Notes: generated by a model not told the origin, from the letters alone. A DNA stretch of 64,000 nt from JACVRW01 sp963835705 (GCA_963835705.1 CAWIGR010000011.1:1-64000), one strand, 5' to 3'; positions 49,355 through 59,258 are shown, counted from the first letter of the stretch. Made by a program: numbers and translations.

Positions 49355-49936
49355 GTGCCGATCCCTCGCAAGTTCGATCGGCGCCCTCCGGATCGCGACG
49401 AGACACGGATCAACGAGCGGATCCGCGTACCTCAGGTACGTCTCATCGGCGAGGACGGCAACCAGATCGGGGTCGTCGACACTCAACAGGCGCTCCGCTA
49501 CGCGCAGGAGCGCGACCTCGACCTGGTCGAGGTGGCGCCCGACTCCCGCCCGCCGGTCACGCGCGTGCTCGACTACTCGAAGTACAAGTACGAGCAGGAG
49601 CAGAAGGCGAAGGCCGCGCGGCGCCACCAGAAGCAGGTGAACGTCCGCGAGATCAAGCTGCGGCCGAAGATCGCGAACAACGACTACAACACCAAGAAGA
49701 ACCACGTGGTCCGCTTCCTCAAGGGAGAGGACCGCGTGAAGGTCACGATCATGTTTCGCGGCCGCGAGCAGACCCACCCCGAGCGCGGCGAGGCGCTCCT
49801 GATGCGGCTGGCCGAGGACGTATCCGAGCTCGGCCAGATCGAGCAGCATCCCCAGCAGGACGGGCGCAACATGACCATGCTCCTGGCGCCCCACAAGAAG
49901 CGGCCGTCGCAGGCCGAGCCCGCGGCCGCCGGCTAG
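49355..49936 (+). CDS. infC: Translation initiation factor IF-3
   Basis: The 193-aa protein has the IF3 N-domain (RINERIRVPQVRLIGEDGNQ) and C-domain (VREIKLRPKIANNDYNTKKN; VKVTIMFRGREQTHPERGE). It binds the 30S subunit and checks initiation. The start is GTG at 49355, consistent with the frequent use of unusual infC start codons. It is placed between thrS and rpmI as in most bacteria. Confidence 0.96.
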   Translation: MPIPRKFDRRPPDRDETRINERIRVPQVRLIGEDGNQIGVVDTQQALRYAQERDLDLVEVAPDSRPPVTRVLDYSKYKYEQEQKAKAARRHQKQVNVREIKLRPKIANNDYNTKKNHVVRFLKGEDRVKVTIMFRGREQTHPERGEALLMRLAEDVSELGQIEQHPQQDGRNMTMLLAPHKKRPSQAEPAAAG

Positions 49937-50199
49937 CCAGGGGGCGGCCGCGCCGGCCGCCGGCCGCCGGCACGGCCAGGCCGGCCGTCACTGCTGAAAC
50001 GGCGAGCAATGAGGGGGTCATCGGCGGGTGGCGCACAGCGCGCGATGCGGGTCCAGGGCCCCGACTGTCACGGATTGTGGCCCGTATAGGGCCACTATGC
50101 GCGACACTTCATCCCGCCGGCTGCCGGCCAGGCATCAGCGGGGGTCCGGGCGTGAGCCCCCGGTTCGCGTCTTTCCGTCTGCTTCAATAGGCGGTCGTC
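49937..50199 (+). promoter_or_regulatory. infC-rpmI leader region
   Basis: These 263 bp have no gene. Just after infC is a very GC-rich inverted-repeat tract (about 49,945-49,990; GGCCGCGCCGGCCGCCGGCC) that could form a terminator-like or regulatory stem. This is where ribosomal-protein autoregulatory or initiation leaders occur in other bacteria, but I cannot identify a named motif. Confidence 0.35.
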
Positions 50200-50394
50200 A
50201 TGCCGAAGATGAAGACCCACTCCGGCGCCAAGAAGCGCTTTCGCAAGACGGGCACTGGCAAGCTGCGCGCGCGCCACTCCTTCACCAGCCACTTCACCGG
50301 CAAGAAGAGCTCCAAGCGCATGCGGCGCCTGGGCCGCCCGGTCGAGGTCGCGAAGCCCGACCGCAAGCGCGTCACGGAGCTGTTGCACAAGTGA
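50200..50394 (+). CDS. rpmI: 50S ribosomal protein bL35
   Basis: The 64-aa protein begins MPKMKTHSGAKKRFRKTGTG and contains HSFTSHFTGKKSSKRMRRLG, characteristic of bL35. The stop overlaps the rplT GTG start. Confidence 0.97.
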   Translation: MPKMKTHSGAKKRFRKTGTGKLRARHSFTSHFTGKKSSKRMRRLGRPVEVAKPDRKRVTELLHK

Positions 50395-50750
50395 GCCGGG
50401 TCAAGCGTTCAGTTCACTCGCGCAAGAAGCGCCGCGCCACGCTCGAGCGGACCAAGGGCTACCGCGGCCAGGCGTCGAAGAGCTACAAGCGCGCCAAGGA
50501 GGCCCTGCTCAAGGCCGACTCCTACGCCTACCGTGACCGTCGCAACCGCAAGCGCGACTTCCGGCGGCTGTGGATCATCCGCATCAACGCGGCCGCCCGG
50601 CAGGAGGGTATGTCGTACAGCCAGTTCATGCACGGCCTGAAGCAGGCCGGCATCGAGGTCGACCGCAAGGTGCTGGCCGACATCGCCGTGCGCGACCCGG
50701 AGACCTTCCGGCGGTTTGCCGACCGGGCCCGGGAGGCCGTGGCTGCGTAA
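50391..50750 (+). CDS. rplT: 50S ribosomal protein bL20
   Basis: The 119-aa protein has SVHSRKKRRATLERTKGYRG, SYAYRDRRNRKRDFRRLWII and FMHGLKQAGIEVDRKVLADI, the standard bL20 sequence. GTG at 50391 sits in a GTGA overlap with rpmI, indicating translational coupling. Confidence 0.97.
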   Translation: MSRVKRSVHSRKKRRATLERTKGYRGQASKSYKRAKEALLKADSYAYRDRRNRKRDFRRLWIIRINAAARQEGMSYSQFMHGLKQAGIEVDRKVLADIAVRDPETFRRFADRAREAVAA

Positions 50751-50810
50751 CAACGCGAACCACGGACCGAATCTCTCCCGGGCGCCCGCTGAGGCGCCCG
50801 TTTTCGTTCC

Positions 50811-51551
50811 ATGATCCGATCCCCTGACAACGACCGGCTGAAGACGATTCGCAAGCTCCGGCAGAAGCGCTGGCGCGAGAAGCTCGGCCTGTTCGCGGCC
50901 GAGGGCGAGGATCTGATCGAGGCGGCCGAGCGCGCGGGCTGGGACGCGGAGTTCGTGCTCCGCTCGGGCGAGGACGTGGAGCCGGAGCTGCTCGACGCCG
51001 TGAGCAGCCTGGGCTCCGGGAGCAGGGTGATCGGCGTTTACACCCGCCGCTGGGCCGAGCTCCACCGCTCCGGCGCGGGCCAGCCCGCGCCCTCGCGCAC
51101 GGCGGCGGGCGACGTGCTGGTGTACCTGCACCGCGTGGAGGACCCCGGGAACGTGGGCGCGATCGTCCGCTCGGCGCACGCGCTGGCGGACGCCACGGTG
51201 GTGCTCGGCCCCGGCTGCGCGGACCCGTTTTCGCCCAAGGCCGTGCGGGCGAGCATGGGCTCGATCTTCGCGCGACCCCCGGCGCGGGCGTCCCACGAGG
51301 CGCTGCAAGGGCACCGCCTCGCGCTCGATTCGGGCAGCGGGCAGGCGCTGGGGGAGGTCGAGCTCGCGGACGGCCCGGTGGTGGTGTGCCTGGGCGCCGA
51401 GCGCGAGGGCCTGCCCGCCGAGGTGCTCGACGCGGCCGACGCCGTCGCCCGCATCCCGCTTCGGCCGGGCGGTCCGGACTCGCTGAACGTCGCCATGGCG
51501 GCCACGGTCGCCCTGTACGAGGTGGAACGTAGGATGCGCGGCCATGCCTGA
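50811..51551 (+). CDS. TrmH/SpoU-family RNA 2'-O-methyltransferase
   Basis: The 246-aa protein has an N-terminal substrate-binding segment (IRKLRQKRWREKLGLFAAEG) and a C-terminal SPOUT domain with motifs LHRVEDPGNVGAIVRSAHAL, CLGAEREGLPAEVLDAAD and IPLRPGGPDSLNVAMAATVA (the SAM-binding trefoil knot). It methylates rRNA or tRNA; the target is unknown. It overlaps pheS by 8 bp, so is probably in its operon. Confidence 0.92.
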   Translation: MIRSPDNDRLKTIRKLRQKRWREKLGLFAAEGEDLIEAAERAGWDAEFVLRSGEDVEPELLDAVSSLGSGSRVIGVYTRRWAELHRSGAGQPAPSRTAAGDVLVYLHRVEDPGNVGAIVRSAHALADATVVLGPGCADPFSPKAVRASMGSIFARPPARASHEALQGHRLALDSGSGQALGEVELADGPVVVCLGAEREGLPAEVLDAADAVARIPLRPGGPDSLNVAMAATVALYEVERRMRGHA

Positions 51552-52602
51552 GCTCGCACAGCTCCGCACGGAGGCCGAGTCCGCCATCGGAGCGGCCGGC
51601 TCCGCCGCCGAGCTCGAGGAGCTGCGCGTGCGCTACCTCGGCCGCAAGTCCGACCTGACAGCGACGCTGCGCTCCATCGGCGAGCTGCCGCCCGACCAGC
51701 GCGGCCCGGTCGGCAAGCGGGCCAACGAGGTGCGGCGCGCGCTCGAGGCGCTGCTGGAGCGGCGTACCGCGGAGCTCGAGGCGGAGGAGCTCGACCGGCG
51801 CCTGGCGGAGGACCGCGTGGACGTGACGATGCCGGGCGACCCGCCGCTGCCGCCCGGCCACCTGCACCTGGTGTCCCAGATCAGGCGCCGGATGGAGGAC
51901 ATCTTCACCGGGCTCGGGTTCTCCGTCGTGGAGGGCCCCGAGATCGAGTACGAGTACTACAACTTCACCGCGCTCAACCACCCGCCCGAGCACCCGGCGC
52001 GGGCGCCGCACGACACCTTCTACTTCGCCGAGCGCGTGCTGCTCCGCACGCACACGTCGCCGATGCAGATACGCGCGATGGAGCTGCAGGAGCCGCCCAT
52101 CTACATCGTGGTGCCCGGCCGCGTGTACCGCCCGGACACGCCCGACGCCACCCACGTGCCGATGTTCCACCAGCTCGAGGGGCTCGCCATCGACGAGGAC
52201 ATCACGCTCGCCGACCTGCAGGGCTGCCTGCTCCAGTTCGCGCGCCAGATGTTCGGCGAGGCCACCGAGGTCCGGCTGCGCCCCGGCTACTTCCCTTTCA
52301 CCGAGCCGAGCGTGGAGGTGGACGTGTCCTGCTTCCGCTGCGGTGGCACGGGGTTCGAGGGCTCGCAGCGCTGCGGCACGTGCAAGGGGGAGGGCTGGAT
52401 CGAGATCCTCGGCTCGGGGATGGTCGACCCAAACGTGCTCGACTACGTGGCCGGCAAGGGCTACGACAACGAGCGCGTGCAGGGCTTCGCCTGGGGGATG
52501 GGGATCGAGCGCATCGCGATGCTCGTGCACCAGGTGCCGGACCTGCGGATGCTGTACGAGAACGACCTGCGTCTGCTCGAGCAGTTCGGAGCCGGGCCAT
52601 GA
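51544..52602 (+). CDS. pheS: Phenylalanine-tRNA ligase alpha subunit
   Basis: The 352-aa protein has an N-terminal coiled coil (LEELRVRYLGRKSDLTATLR) and the class II catalytic core with GFSVVEGPEIEYEYYNF, LLRTHTSPMQIRAM and YFPFTEPSVEVDV. A zinc-ribbon-like insertion, CFRCGGTG ... CGTCKGEGWIEILG, is present as in some other bacteria. Its stop overlaps pheT (ATGA). Confidence 0.96.
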   Translation: MPELAQLRTEAESAIGAAGSAAELEELRVRYLGRKSDLTATLRSIGELPPDQRGPVGKRANEVRRALEALLERRTAELEAEELDRRLAEDRVDVTMPGDPPLPPGHLHLVSQIRRRMEDIFTGLGFSVVEGPEIEYEYYNFTALNHPPEHPARAPHDTFYFAERVLLRTHTSPMQIRAMELQEPPIYIVVPGRVYRPDTPDATHVPMFHQLEGLAIDEDITLADLQGCLLQFARQMFGEATEVRLRPGYFPFTEPSVEVDVSCFRCGGTGFEGSQRCGTCKGEGWIEILGSGMVDPNVLDYVAGKGYDNERVQGFAWGMGIERIAMLVHQVPDLRMLYENDLRLLEQFGAGP

Positions 52603-55067
52603 GGGTGCCGCTTCGCTGGCTGCGCTCGTACTGCGACCCCGGGGTGCCGGCCCAGGAGGTGGCCGACGTCCTGACGATGTCCGGCCTGAAGATGGAGCGC
52701 CTGCACCGCACCGGCGTGGGCGACGTGTCGGCCTTCCTGGTCGGCCGCGTGCTCGAGTCCGAGCGGCACCCGAACGCCGACCGGCTGACGGTGTGCCGGG
52801 TGGACGTGGGCCGCGACGAGCCCCAGACGATCGTGTGCGGCGCGCCCAACGTGGCCGCCGGGCAGACGGTGGCGGTGGCTCTGCCCGGGGCGGTGATGCC
52901 CGACGGCGCGACGCTCGGCGAGGCGAAGCTACGCGGGGTGAAGTCGAGCGGGATGATCCTGGCCGAGGACGAGGTCGGGATCGGGGAGGACCACGAGGGC
53001 ATCATGGTCCTGCCCGGCGATCTTCAGGTCGGCGGTCCGCTGGCCGAGCACCTGCCGATCGCCGACGACGTGATCGAGATCGAGATCACGCCCAACCGGC
53101 CCGACGCGATGGGCGTGTACGGCGTGGCGCGCGACCTGCACGCCGCCACGGCCGCTCCACTGGCCGAGGACCCCACGGCGGCGGACGCCGAACCGCACGG
53201 CGAGGACACCGCGGACGACCGAATCGAGATCGAGATCGACCCCGAGATCTGCCTGCGCTTCACCGCGCGCGTGTTCGAGGACGTGAAGATCGGCCCCTCG
53301 CCGCTGTGGCTGAAGCAGCGGCTGATGGCGGCCGGGCAGCGACCGATCATGAACGTGGTCGACATCACCAACTACGTGATGCTGACCTGCTCGCAGCCGC
53401 TGCACGCCTTCGACCTCGACAAGGTGCGGGGCGCGCGGATCGACGTTCGCCGCGCGCGCGAGGGCGAGACGATGGTCACGCTGGACGACGTGGAGCGGAG
53501 CTTCAGCGCGGAGGCGGCGCTGGTCTGCGACGGCGAGGGACCGAGCGGGATCGCCGGGATCATGGGCGGCCAGATCTCCGAGGTTTCGGAGGGCACGACG
53601 CGCGTGTTGATGGAGGCGGCCACCTGGGTGGGGCCGAACATCATGCGGACGTCGAAGGCGCTCGGGCTGCGCACCGAGGCGTCGGCGCGCTTCGAGAAGC
53701 AGCTCCACCCCGAGCTCGCGATGGCCGGGCAGCGACTGGCCGCGCGGCTGATGGTGGAGCTGTGCGGAGCCCGGATGGCGCCCGGGACCGTGGACGTGTA
53801 TCCGGCGCCGGCGCAGCCGCGGGTGGCGCCGCTGCGCCACTCGCGCATGGAGAAGCTGCTCGGCGAGCGGATCGACCCGCACACGGCCGGCGGGATCCTG
53901 AAGCGGCTCGGGTTCGCGGAGGCAGCGGCGGCGGAGGGAGCCGCCCCCGCAGCGGCGGTGCCCGCGGCGGAGCGCTGGCGCGTTCCGCCCTGGCGCGACA
54001 GCGACGTCCAGCGCGAGGCCGACCTCATCGAGGAGGTCGCGCGCATCCACGGGCTCGACAAGCTGCCCACCACACTGCCGGCGCGGCGAAACGCGGTCGG
54101 CCGGCTGACCCGCAGCCAGCGCCTGCGCCGGCGGCTGGGGGACCTGCTGCGCGACCGCGGCCTGAGCGAGTGCGTGTCGTACAGCTTCACCTCGCCGGCG
54201 GCGATCGAGCGCCTGCGGCTAAGCGGCGTCCCGCTGCTGCGGCTCGACAATCCGCTTACCGAGGACCACAGCGTCATGCGGCCGCTGTTGCTTCCCGGCC
54301 TGCTGGACGCCGCCCGCCACAACGCCGCCCACGGCCGTCCGGGGGTCCGGCTGTTCGAGTCCGCGCACGTGTACCGGCCCTCGGAGCCGCTCGACACCGC
54401 CCCGGCGCAGGCGCCCGGCGGCCGGCTTCCGGCGCTCGAACGGCATCACCTGGCGGTACTGATCACCGAGGCGGCCCCGGGCGGCTGGCGCAGCGAGCGC
54501 CGGCCGGCCGACTTCTTCGCGGCGCGCGCGCTGCTCGAGGCCGTGCTCGAGGTGGCACGCCTGGACTGGTTCGCGGAGGAGGGCGGCCGGCCGTTCCTGC
54601 ACCCGGGCCGCGCGGCCTCGATCGTGGCCCGCGACAGCGAGCGCAAGCTCGGCTGGCTAGGGGAGCTGCACCCGCTGGTGGCGCGCGAGTGGGACGTGCC
54701 CGGGCCGGTGGCCGGCTTCGAGCTGGACGTGGAGGCGATGCTGGAGGTCACGGCCGGCCGGCAGGACGTCTACCGCGACGTGACGAGCTTCCCCGCCGTG
54801 CTGCAGGACATCGCCGTGGTGGTGCCCGTCGCGGTGTCGGCCGCCGAGCTCGAGGACGCGGTGCGCGCGGGCGGCGGCGAGCTGCTCACGGGCGTGGAGG
54901 TGTTCGACCTCTACCGCGGCGAGCAGGCCGGCGAGGGCAACAAGTCGCTGGCGCTGCGGCTCGAGTTCAGGGCTCCGGACCGCACGCTGACCGACGAGGA
55001 GGTGTCGCGGCGGCGCGAGGCGATCGAGCGCGAGCTGGAGGGCATCGGGGGGCGGCTGCGTGCATAG
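52599..55067 (+). CDS. pheT: Phenylalanine-tRNA ligase beta subunit
   Basis: The 822-aa protein has a tRNA-binding OB domain (about 40-150; VESERHPNADRLTVCRVDVG), B3/B4 editing domains (MAAGQRPIMNVVDITNYVML; GIAGIMGGQISEVS), B5 (about 400-490; EADLIEEVARIHGLDKLPTT), the catalytic-like core and the C-terminal FDX-ACB anticodon-binding domain (ending RREAIERELEGIGGRLRA). It forms the alpha2-beta2 enzyme with PheS. It overlaps argC by 8 bp. Confidence 0.96.
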   Translation: MRVPLRWLRSYCDPGVPAQEVADVLTMSGLKMERLHRTGVGDVSAFLVGRVLESERHPNADRLTVCRVDVGRDEPQTIVCGAPNVAAGQTVAVALPGAVMPDGATLGEAKLRGVKSSGMILAEDEVGIGEDHEGIMVLPGDLQVGGPLAEHLPIADDVIEIEITPNRPDAMGVYGVARDLHAATAAPLAEDPTAADAEPHGEDTADDRIEIEIDPEICLRFTARVFEDVKIGPSPLWLKQRLMAAGQRPIMNVVDITNYVMLTCSQPLHAFDLDKVRGARIDVRRAREGETMVTLDDVERSFSAEAALVCDGEGPSGIAGIMGGQISEVSEGTTRVLMEAATWVGPNIMRTSKALGLRTEASARFEKQLHPELAMAGQRLAARLMVELCGARMAPGTVDVYPAPAQPRVAPLRHSRMEKLLGERIDPHTAGGILKRLGFAEAAAAEGAAPAAAVPAAERWRVPPWRDSDVQREADLIEEVARIHGLDKLPTTLPARRNAVGRLTRSQRLRRRLGDLLRDRGLSECVSYSFTSPAAIERLRLSGVPLLRLDNPLTEDHSVMRPLLLPGLLDAARHNAAHGRPGVRLFESAHVYRPSEPLDTAPAQAPGGRLPALERHHLAVLITEAAPGGWRSERRPADFFAARALLEAVLEVARLDWFAEEGGRPFLHPGRAASIVARDSERKLGWLGELHPLVAREWDVPGPVAGFELDVEAMLEVTAGRQDVYRDVTSFPAVLQDIAVVVPVAVSAAELEDAVRAGGGELLTGVEVFDLYRGEQAGEGNKSLALRLEFRAPDRTLTDEEVSRRREAIERELEGIGGRLRA

Positions 55068-56031
55068 GGCAGCCGTCATCGGCGCCGCCGGCTTCGGCGG
55101 CGCGGTCGCCGCCGCGATCCTCCGGCGCCACCCCTCGATCGAGCTCACCGTGGTCACCGCGCGCTCGGACGCCGGCCGGCGCCACGACGAGATCTACCCC
55201 GCCTACCGGGTCCCGCTCGAGCTGGAGACGTTCGACCCGGACGAGATCGCCGAGCGGGCCGACTCGGCGCTCGTCGCCTATCCGCACAAGGCCGCAGCGC
55301 CTGCCGTGAGGGCGCTGCGCGAGCGCGGGCTCAAGGTGGTGGACCTGTCCGCCGACTTCCGGCTGGACCAGGCGGCCTACGAGAACTGGTACCAGCCCCA
55401 CGAGGCGCCCGAGCTGCTCGCCGAGTCCGTCTATGGGCTGCCCGAGGCGCACCGCGAGGAGATCCGCCAAGCGGAGCTCGTCGCGGGCCCCGGCTGCAAC
55501 TCGACCGCCGCGATCCTCGCGCTGCTCCCGCTGAAGGGCCGGCTCGAGGAGGCCGTGGTGGACATCAAGACCGGCGTGTCGGGCGCCGGGCGCGAGGCAA
55601 CCGAGGAGACGCACTTCGTGTCCGCCACCGACAACGTCAACCCCTACAAGACGGAGGGCCACCGGCACGTGGCCGAGCTCCAACAGGAGCTGCCCGGCGT
55701 GCGCTTCTCCTTCGTGCCGCACCTGCTCCCGATCGACCAGGGCCTGATGGCGTCCTGCTACGCCACGCCCACCGAGCCGCTTACCCGCGACGGCGTGCGG
55801 GAGCTGTACGCCTCGGCCTACGCCGACGAGCCGTTCGTGGAGCTGATCGACGCGCCACCGCACACCCGCGACGTGCGCTTCACGAACCGAGCCACCGTGT
55901 ACGTGACGGTGGCCGGCGACCGCGTCCTCTCCTTCTGCGCGATCGACAACCTCTGGAAGGGCGCCGCCGGGCAGGCGGTGCAGGACCTCAACCTGATGCT
56001 GGGCCTGCCGGAGACGGAGGGGCTCGAGTGA
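55060..56031 (+). CDS. argC: N-acetyl-gamma-glutamyl-phosphate reductase
   Basis: The 323-aa enzyme carries out the NADPH-dependent third step of arginine synthesis. Rossmann motif IGAAGFGGAVAA, catalytic Cys in VAGPGCNSTAAILAL and DIKTGVSGAGREATEETHF are visible. GTG start 55060 inside the end of pheT implies coupling of arginine genes to pheST. This begins the argC-J-B-D-G run. Confidence 0.95.
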   Translation: MHRAAVIGAAGFGGAVAAAILRRHPSIELTVVTARSDAGRRHDEIYPAYRVPLELETFDPDEIAERADSALVAYPHKAAAPAVRALRERGLKVVDLSADFRLDQAAYENWYQPHEAPELLAESVYGLPEAHREEIRQAELVAGPGCNSTAAILALLPLKGRLEEAVVDIKTGVSGAGREATEETHFVSATDNVNPYKTEGHRHVAELQQELPGVRFSFVPHLLPIDQGLMASCYATPTEPLTRDGVRELYASAYADEPFVELIDAPPHTRDVRFTNRATVYVTVAGDRVLSFCAIDNLWKGAAGQAVQDLNLMLGLPETEGLE

Positions 56032-57263
56032 GCGGGACGCACACGGCGAGCTTCTTCCGCTCACGCTGGGTGGAGGCCCCCGCGCACGCCCGCGAGCTGG
56101 AGCCGAAGGCCTTGCCCGCCGGATTCCGCGCGGCGGGCGTGGCCGCGGGCATCAAGCCCGAGGGCCTCGACGTCGGCGTACTGGTCTCCGACGAGCCGGA
56201 CACCGTCTCCGCCGCCCGATTCACCACCAACGCCCGCGTGGGGGCACCCGTGATCGTGTCGCGCGCGGCCGACGTCGGCCGCCTGCGCGCCGTGGCTGCG
56301 AACAGCGGCTGCTCCAACGTGGGCGACGGCCGGCGCGGCCTCGAGACCGCCGAGGCCATGCAGTCGGCGGCGGCGGAGCAGCTGGGCGTGGAGCCCGGCC
56401 ACGTGGGCGTGGCATCCACGGGCGTGATCGGCCACGAGCTGCCGCGCGAACGGGTGCTGTCAGGGGTGCGCGAGGCGTGTGCCGCCCTTGAAGGCGATGC
56501 CGGCTCGTTCTCCGAGTCGATCCTGACAAGCGACAGCGGCCCCAAGCGCGCCTGCCTCGAGGTGGAGCTCGAGGGCGGCCGGGTGCGGCTGGCCGCCCAG
56601 GCGAAGGGCGCCGGGATGATCGAGCCGCGCTTCGCGACGATGTTCTGCTTCATCCAGACCGACGCAGCACTCGAGCAGGAGACGCTCGACCTGCTCACCG
56701 GCGTTTGCGTCAAGCGCTCGTTCGACCGCATCTCCGTCGACGGGCAGCTCTCCACCAGCGACACGGTGTTCGCGCTCGCGAACGGGGCCTCCGGGGTCGC
56801 GGCGGAGCCCGAGGGCGGCGACGAGCTGCGGCTCGGCGAGGCGATGGACGCGCTGCTGCGCCAGCTCGCGCTCGAGATCGTGGCCGACGGCGAGGGCGCG
56901 AGGCGGGTGGGGCGGATCGTGGTGAACGGGCGGCCCGACGCCGTGGAGCCGGTGGCGCGCTCGATCGCCAACTCGCCGCTGGTGAAGGCGGCCCTGCACG
57001 GCGGGGACCCCAACTTTGGGCGCCTCCTTCAAGCGGCCGGGCAGGCCTGGCCTCCCGGCGAGCCGTTCGTCGCGGATCTCGAGATCGAAGGGCACCAGGT
57101 GGTGTCGGCGGGGGACGCGGTGGAGCCGGCCCCGGCCGAGCTGGTCAGCGGGCAGGAGGTCGAGTACGTGCTCACCATGCCCGGCGAGGGCGGCGAGACC
57201 GAGGTCTTCTTCAGCGACCTCAGCCCGGACTACGTGAGCTACAACGCCGACTACACGTCATGA
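56028..57263 (+). CDS. argJ: Bifunctional ornithine acetyltransferase / N-acetylglutamate synthase
   Basis: The 411-aa protein has LPAGFRAAGVAAGIKPEGLD, ANSGCSNVGDGRRGLETAEA, GVIGHELP and the autocleavage/nucleophile region KGAGMIEPRFATM, with Thr at residue 204. ArgJ recycles the acetyl group from N-acetylornithine to glutamate, closing the cyclic pathway. GTG start 56028 overlaps the argC stop. Confidence 0.95.
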   Translation: MSGTHTASFFRSRWVEAPAHARELEPKALPAGFRAAGVAAGIKPEGLDVGVLVSDEPDTVSAARFTTNARVGAPVIVSRAADVGRLRAVAANSGCSNVGDGRRGLETAEAMQSAAAEQLGVEPGHVGVASTGVIGHELPRERVLSGVREACAALEGDAGSFSESILTSDSGPKRACLEVELEGGRVRLAAQAKGAGMIEPRFATMFCFIQTDAALEQETLDLLTGVCVKRSFDRISVDGQLSTSDTVFALANGASGVAAEPEGGDELRLGEAMDALLRQLALEIVADGEGARRVGRIVVNGRPDAVEPVARSIANSPLVKAALHGGDPNFGRLLQAAGQAWPPGEPFVADLEIEGHQVVSAGDAVEPAPAELVSGQEVEYVLTMPGEGGETEVFFSDLSPDYVSYNADYTS

Positions 57264-58102
57264 GAGACGTAGCAACCCTCCTCGAGGCGCTGCCTTACAT
57301 CCGGGACTTCCACGGCAAGACGGTGGTGATCAAGTACGGCGGCGCCGCGATGACGGACCCCGAGCTGAAGGAGGAGTTCGCCCGCGACGTGGTGCTGCTC
57401 AAGTACGTGGGCATGAACCCCGTCGTGGTGCACGGCGGCGGTCCGGACATCACGCGCTACATGGAGCGGCTCGGCATGGAGGTCCGATTCGTCGACGGTC
57501 TGCGCGTGTCCGACGAGGCCACGGTCGAGGTGGCGAAGATGGTCCTGGTCGGCAAGCAGAACAAGGACATCGTGCTGCGCCTGGGCCGCCACGGCCAGCC
57601 GGCCGTGGGCCTGTGCGGCGACGACGGGCTGCTGTTCACCGTGCGCAAGCAGCTCGCCGCGGGCGAGACCGACATCGGGTTCGTGGGACAGATCGAGCGC
57701 GTGGACGCGGGCGTGCTGCTGCACATTGCGGAGGACTACATCCCCGTGATTGCCTCCGTGGGGGCGGACACGGAGGGCAACTCCTACAACGTCAACGCCG
57801 ACGCCGCGGCCGCCGCGGTCGCCGAGGCGCTCGGCGCGTTCAAGGTGGTCTTCCTCACCGACGTGGAGGGCTGGCGCGCCGACCCGGAGGACCCGTCCAG
57901 CCGCATCTCCGAGGCCACCGCCGCCGAGGTGCGCGCGCGGCTGAGGGGGGTGGGCGGCGGCATGCGCCCCAAGCTCGAGGCCTGCCTGCACGCGCTGTCG
58001 GCCGGCGTGGACAACGCGCACATCGTCGACGGCCGCGAGCCGCACTCGCTGCTGCTCGAGCTGTTCACGGACGAGGGCAGCGGCACGAAGCTGTGGCCCT
58101 AG
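57260..58102 (+). CDS. argB: Acetylglutamate kinase
   Basis: The 280-aa amino-acid kinase has VVIKYGGAAMTDPELKEEFA, VVVHGGGPDITRYMERLGME, NVNADAAAAAVAEALGAFKV and GGGMRPKLEACLHAL. It phosphorylates N-acetylglutamate and is the usual arginine feedback point; an N-terminal helix of the arginine-sensitive type is present (VATLLEALPYIRDFHGKTV). ATGA overlap with argJ. Confidence 0.96.
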   Translation: MRDVATLLEALPYIRDFHGKTVVIKYGGAAMTDPELKEEFARDVVLLKYVGMNPVVVHGGGPDITRYMERLGMEVRFVDGLRVSDEATVEVAKMVLVGKQNKDIVLRLGRHGQPAVGLCGDDGLLFTVRKQLAAGETDIGFVGQIERVDAGVLLHIAEDYIPVIASVGADTEGNSYNVNADAAAAAVAEALGAFKVVFLTDVEGWRADPEDPSSRISEATAAEVRARLRGVGGGMRPKLEACLHALSAGVDNAHIVDGREPHSLLLELFTDEGSGTKLWP

Positions 58103-58103
58103 C

Positions 58104-59258
58104 GTGACGCTCGCGGAGCTCCAGCAGCTCGAGCGCGAGGCCGTGATGGGCACGTACGCGCGCAACCCGGTCGAGTTCGTGCGCGGCGAGGGCACGCGGC
58201 TCTGGGACGACGAGGGCAACGAGTACCTCGACTTCCTGGCCGGCATCTCCGTCGTGCAGCTGGGGCACTGCCACCAGGCGGTGGTGGAGGCGGTGCGCGA
58301 GCAGGCCGGCCGGCTCATGCACGTGGGCAACCTGTTCTACACCGAGCCGGCTATGCGGCTCGCGAAGCGGCTCTCCGACGTCTCGCTGGGCGGCAAGGTC
58401 TTCCTCTGCAACTCGGGCGCCGAGGCGATCGAGTGCGCGATCAAGCTCGCCCGCCGGCGCCGCCCGGGCGGCGGCTTCGTCGTGCTCGAGGGCGGCTTTC
58501 ACGGCCGCACGATGGGGGCGCTATCGGCCACGCCGCAGGAGACCAAGCAGGCGCCGTTCGCCCCGCTCGTGCCGGGGTTCAGCGCGGTGCCGCGCGAGGG
58601 GCCGCCGCTTCCGCTCGTGGACGCGGTGAGCGACCGCACGGCGGCGATCATCATCGAGCCCGTCCAGGGCGAGGGCGGCATCCACCCGATCCACCCGCAG
58701 ATGCTCGCCGCGGCCCGGGACGCCTGCGAGGAGACGGGGGCCCTGCTGATCTTCGACGAGATCCAGTGCGGGATGGGCCGCACCGGCTGGATGTGGGCCT
58801 GGGAGGACGCGGGCGTGGAGCCGGACGTGATGACGGTCGCCAAGGGCCTCGGCGGCGGCCTTCCGATCGGGGCCTGCGTGACGAGCCCCGCGCTCGCCGA
58901 CGTCCTGCAGCCGGGCGACCACGGCTCCACCTTCGCGGGCGGCCCCGTGGTGGCCGCCGCGGCGAACGCCGTGCTCGACACGATCGACGACGAGGCCTTC
59001 CTGGACGCGGTCGCCGCGAAGGGCGCTCGGATGGCGGGCGGCCTGCGGGAGCTCGGCCTCGACGTGCGGGGTCTCGGGCTGATGCTCGCATTCGCGTGCG
59101 CGGACGGGCCGGCGCTCGCCCGCCGGCTGCTGCTCGAGCAGCGCCTCGTGGTGAATGCCACCGGCCCCGACACCGTGCGCCTCCTGCCGCCGCTCACCGT
59201 GAGCGAGGACGAGATCGACGAGGCGGTGCGCCGGATCGGCGCCGTGGCGTCGGCGTAG
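58104..59258 (+). CDS. argD: Acetylornithine aminotransferase
   Basis: The 384-aa class III PLP aminotransferase has GISVVQLGHCHQAVVEAVRE, FLCNSGAEAIECAIKLARR, GFHGRTMGALSAT, LLIFDEIQCGMGRTGWMWAW and the PLP-Lys segment MTVAKGLGGGLPIGACV. It starts with GTG one base after argB. Confidence 0.95.
   Translation: MTLAELQQLEREAVMGTYARNPVEFVRGEGTRLWDDEGNEYLDFLAGISVVQLGHCHQAVVEAVREQAGRLMHVGNLFYTEPAMRLAKRLSDVSLGGKVFLCNSGAEAIECAIKLARRRRPGGGFVVLEGGFHGRTMGALSATPQETKQAPFAPLVPGFSAVPREGPPLPLVDAVSDRTAAIIIEPVQGEGGIHPIHPQMLAAARDACEETGALLIFDEIQCGMGRTGWMWAWEDAGVEPDVMTVAKGLGGGLPIGACVTSPALADVLQPGDHGSTFAGGPVVAAAANAVLDTIDDEAFLDAVAAKGARMAGGLRELGLDVRGLGLMLAFACADGPALARRLLLEQRLVVNATGPDTVRLLPPLTVSEDEIDEAVRRIGAVASA

Noticed and set aside
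49937..50199. T-box or named ribosomal-protein leader before rpmI
   Set aside because: No T-box sequence or recognisable L20-leader structure could be identified by eye; kept only as an unspecified leader.
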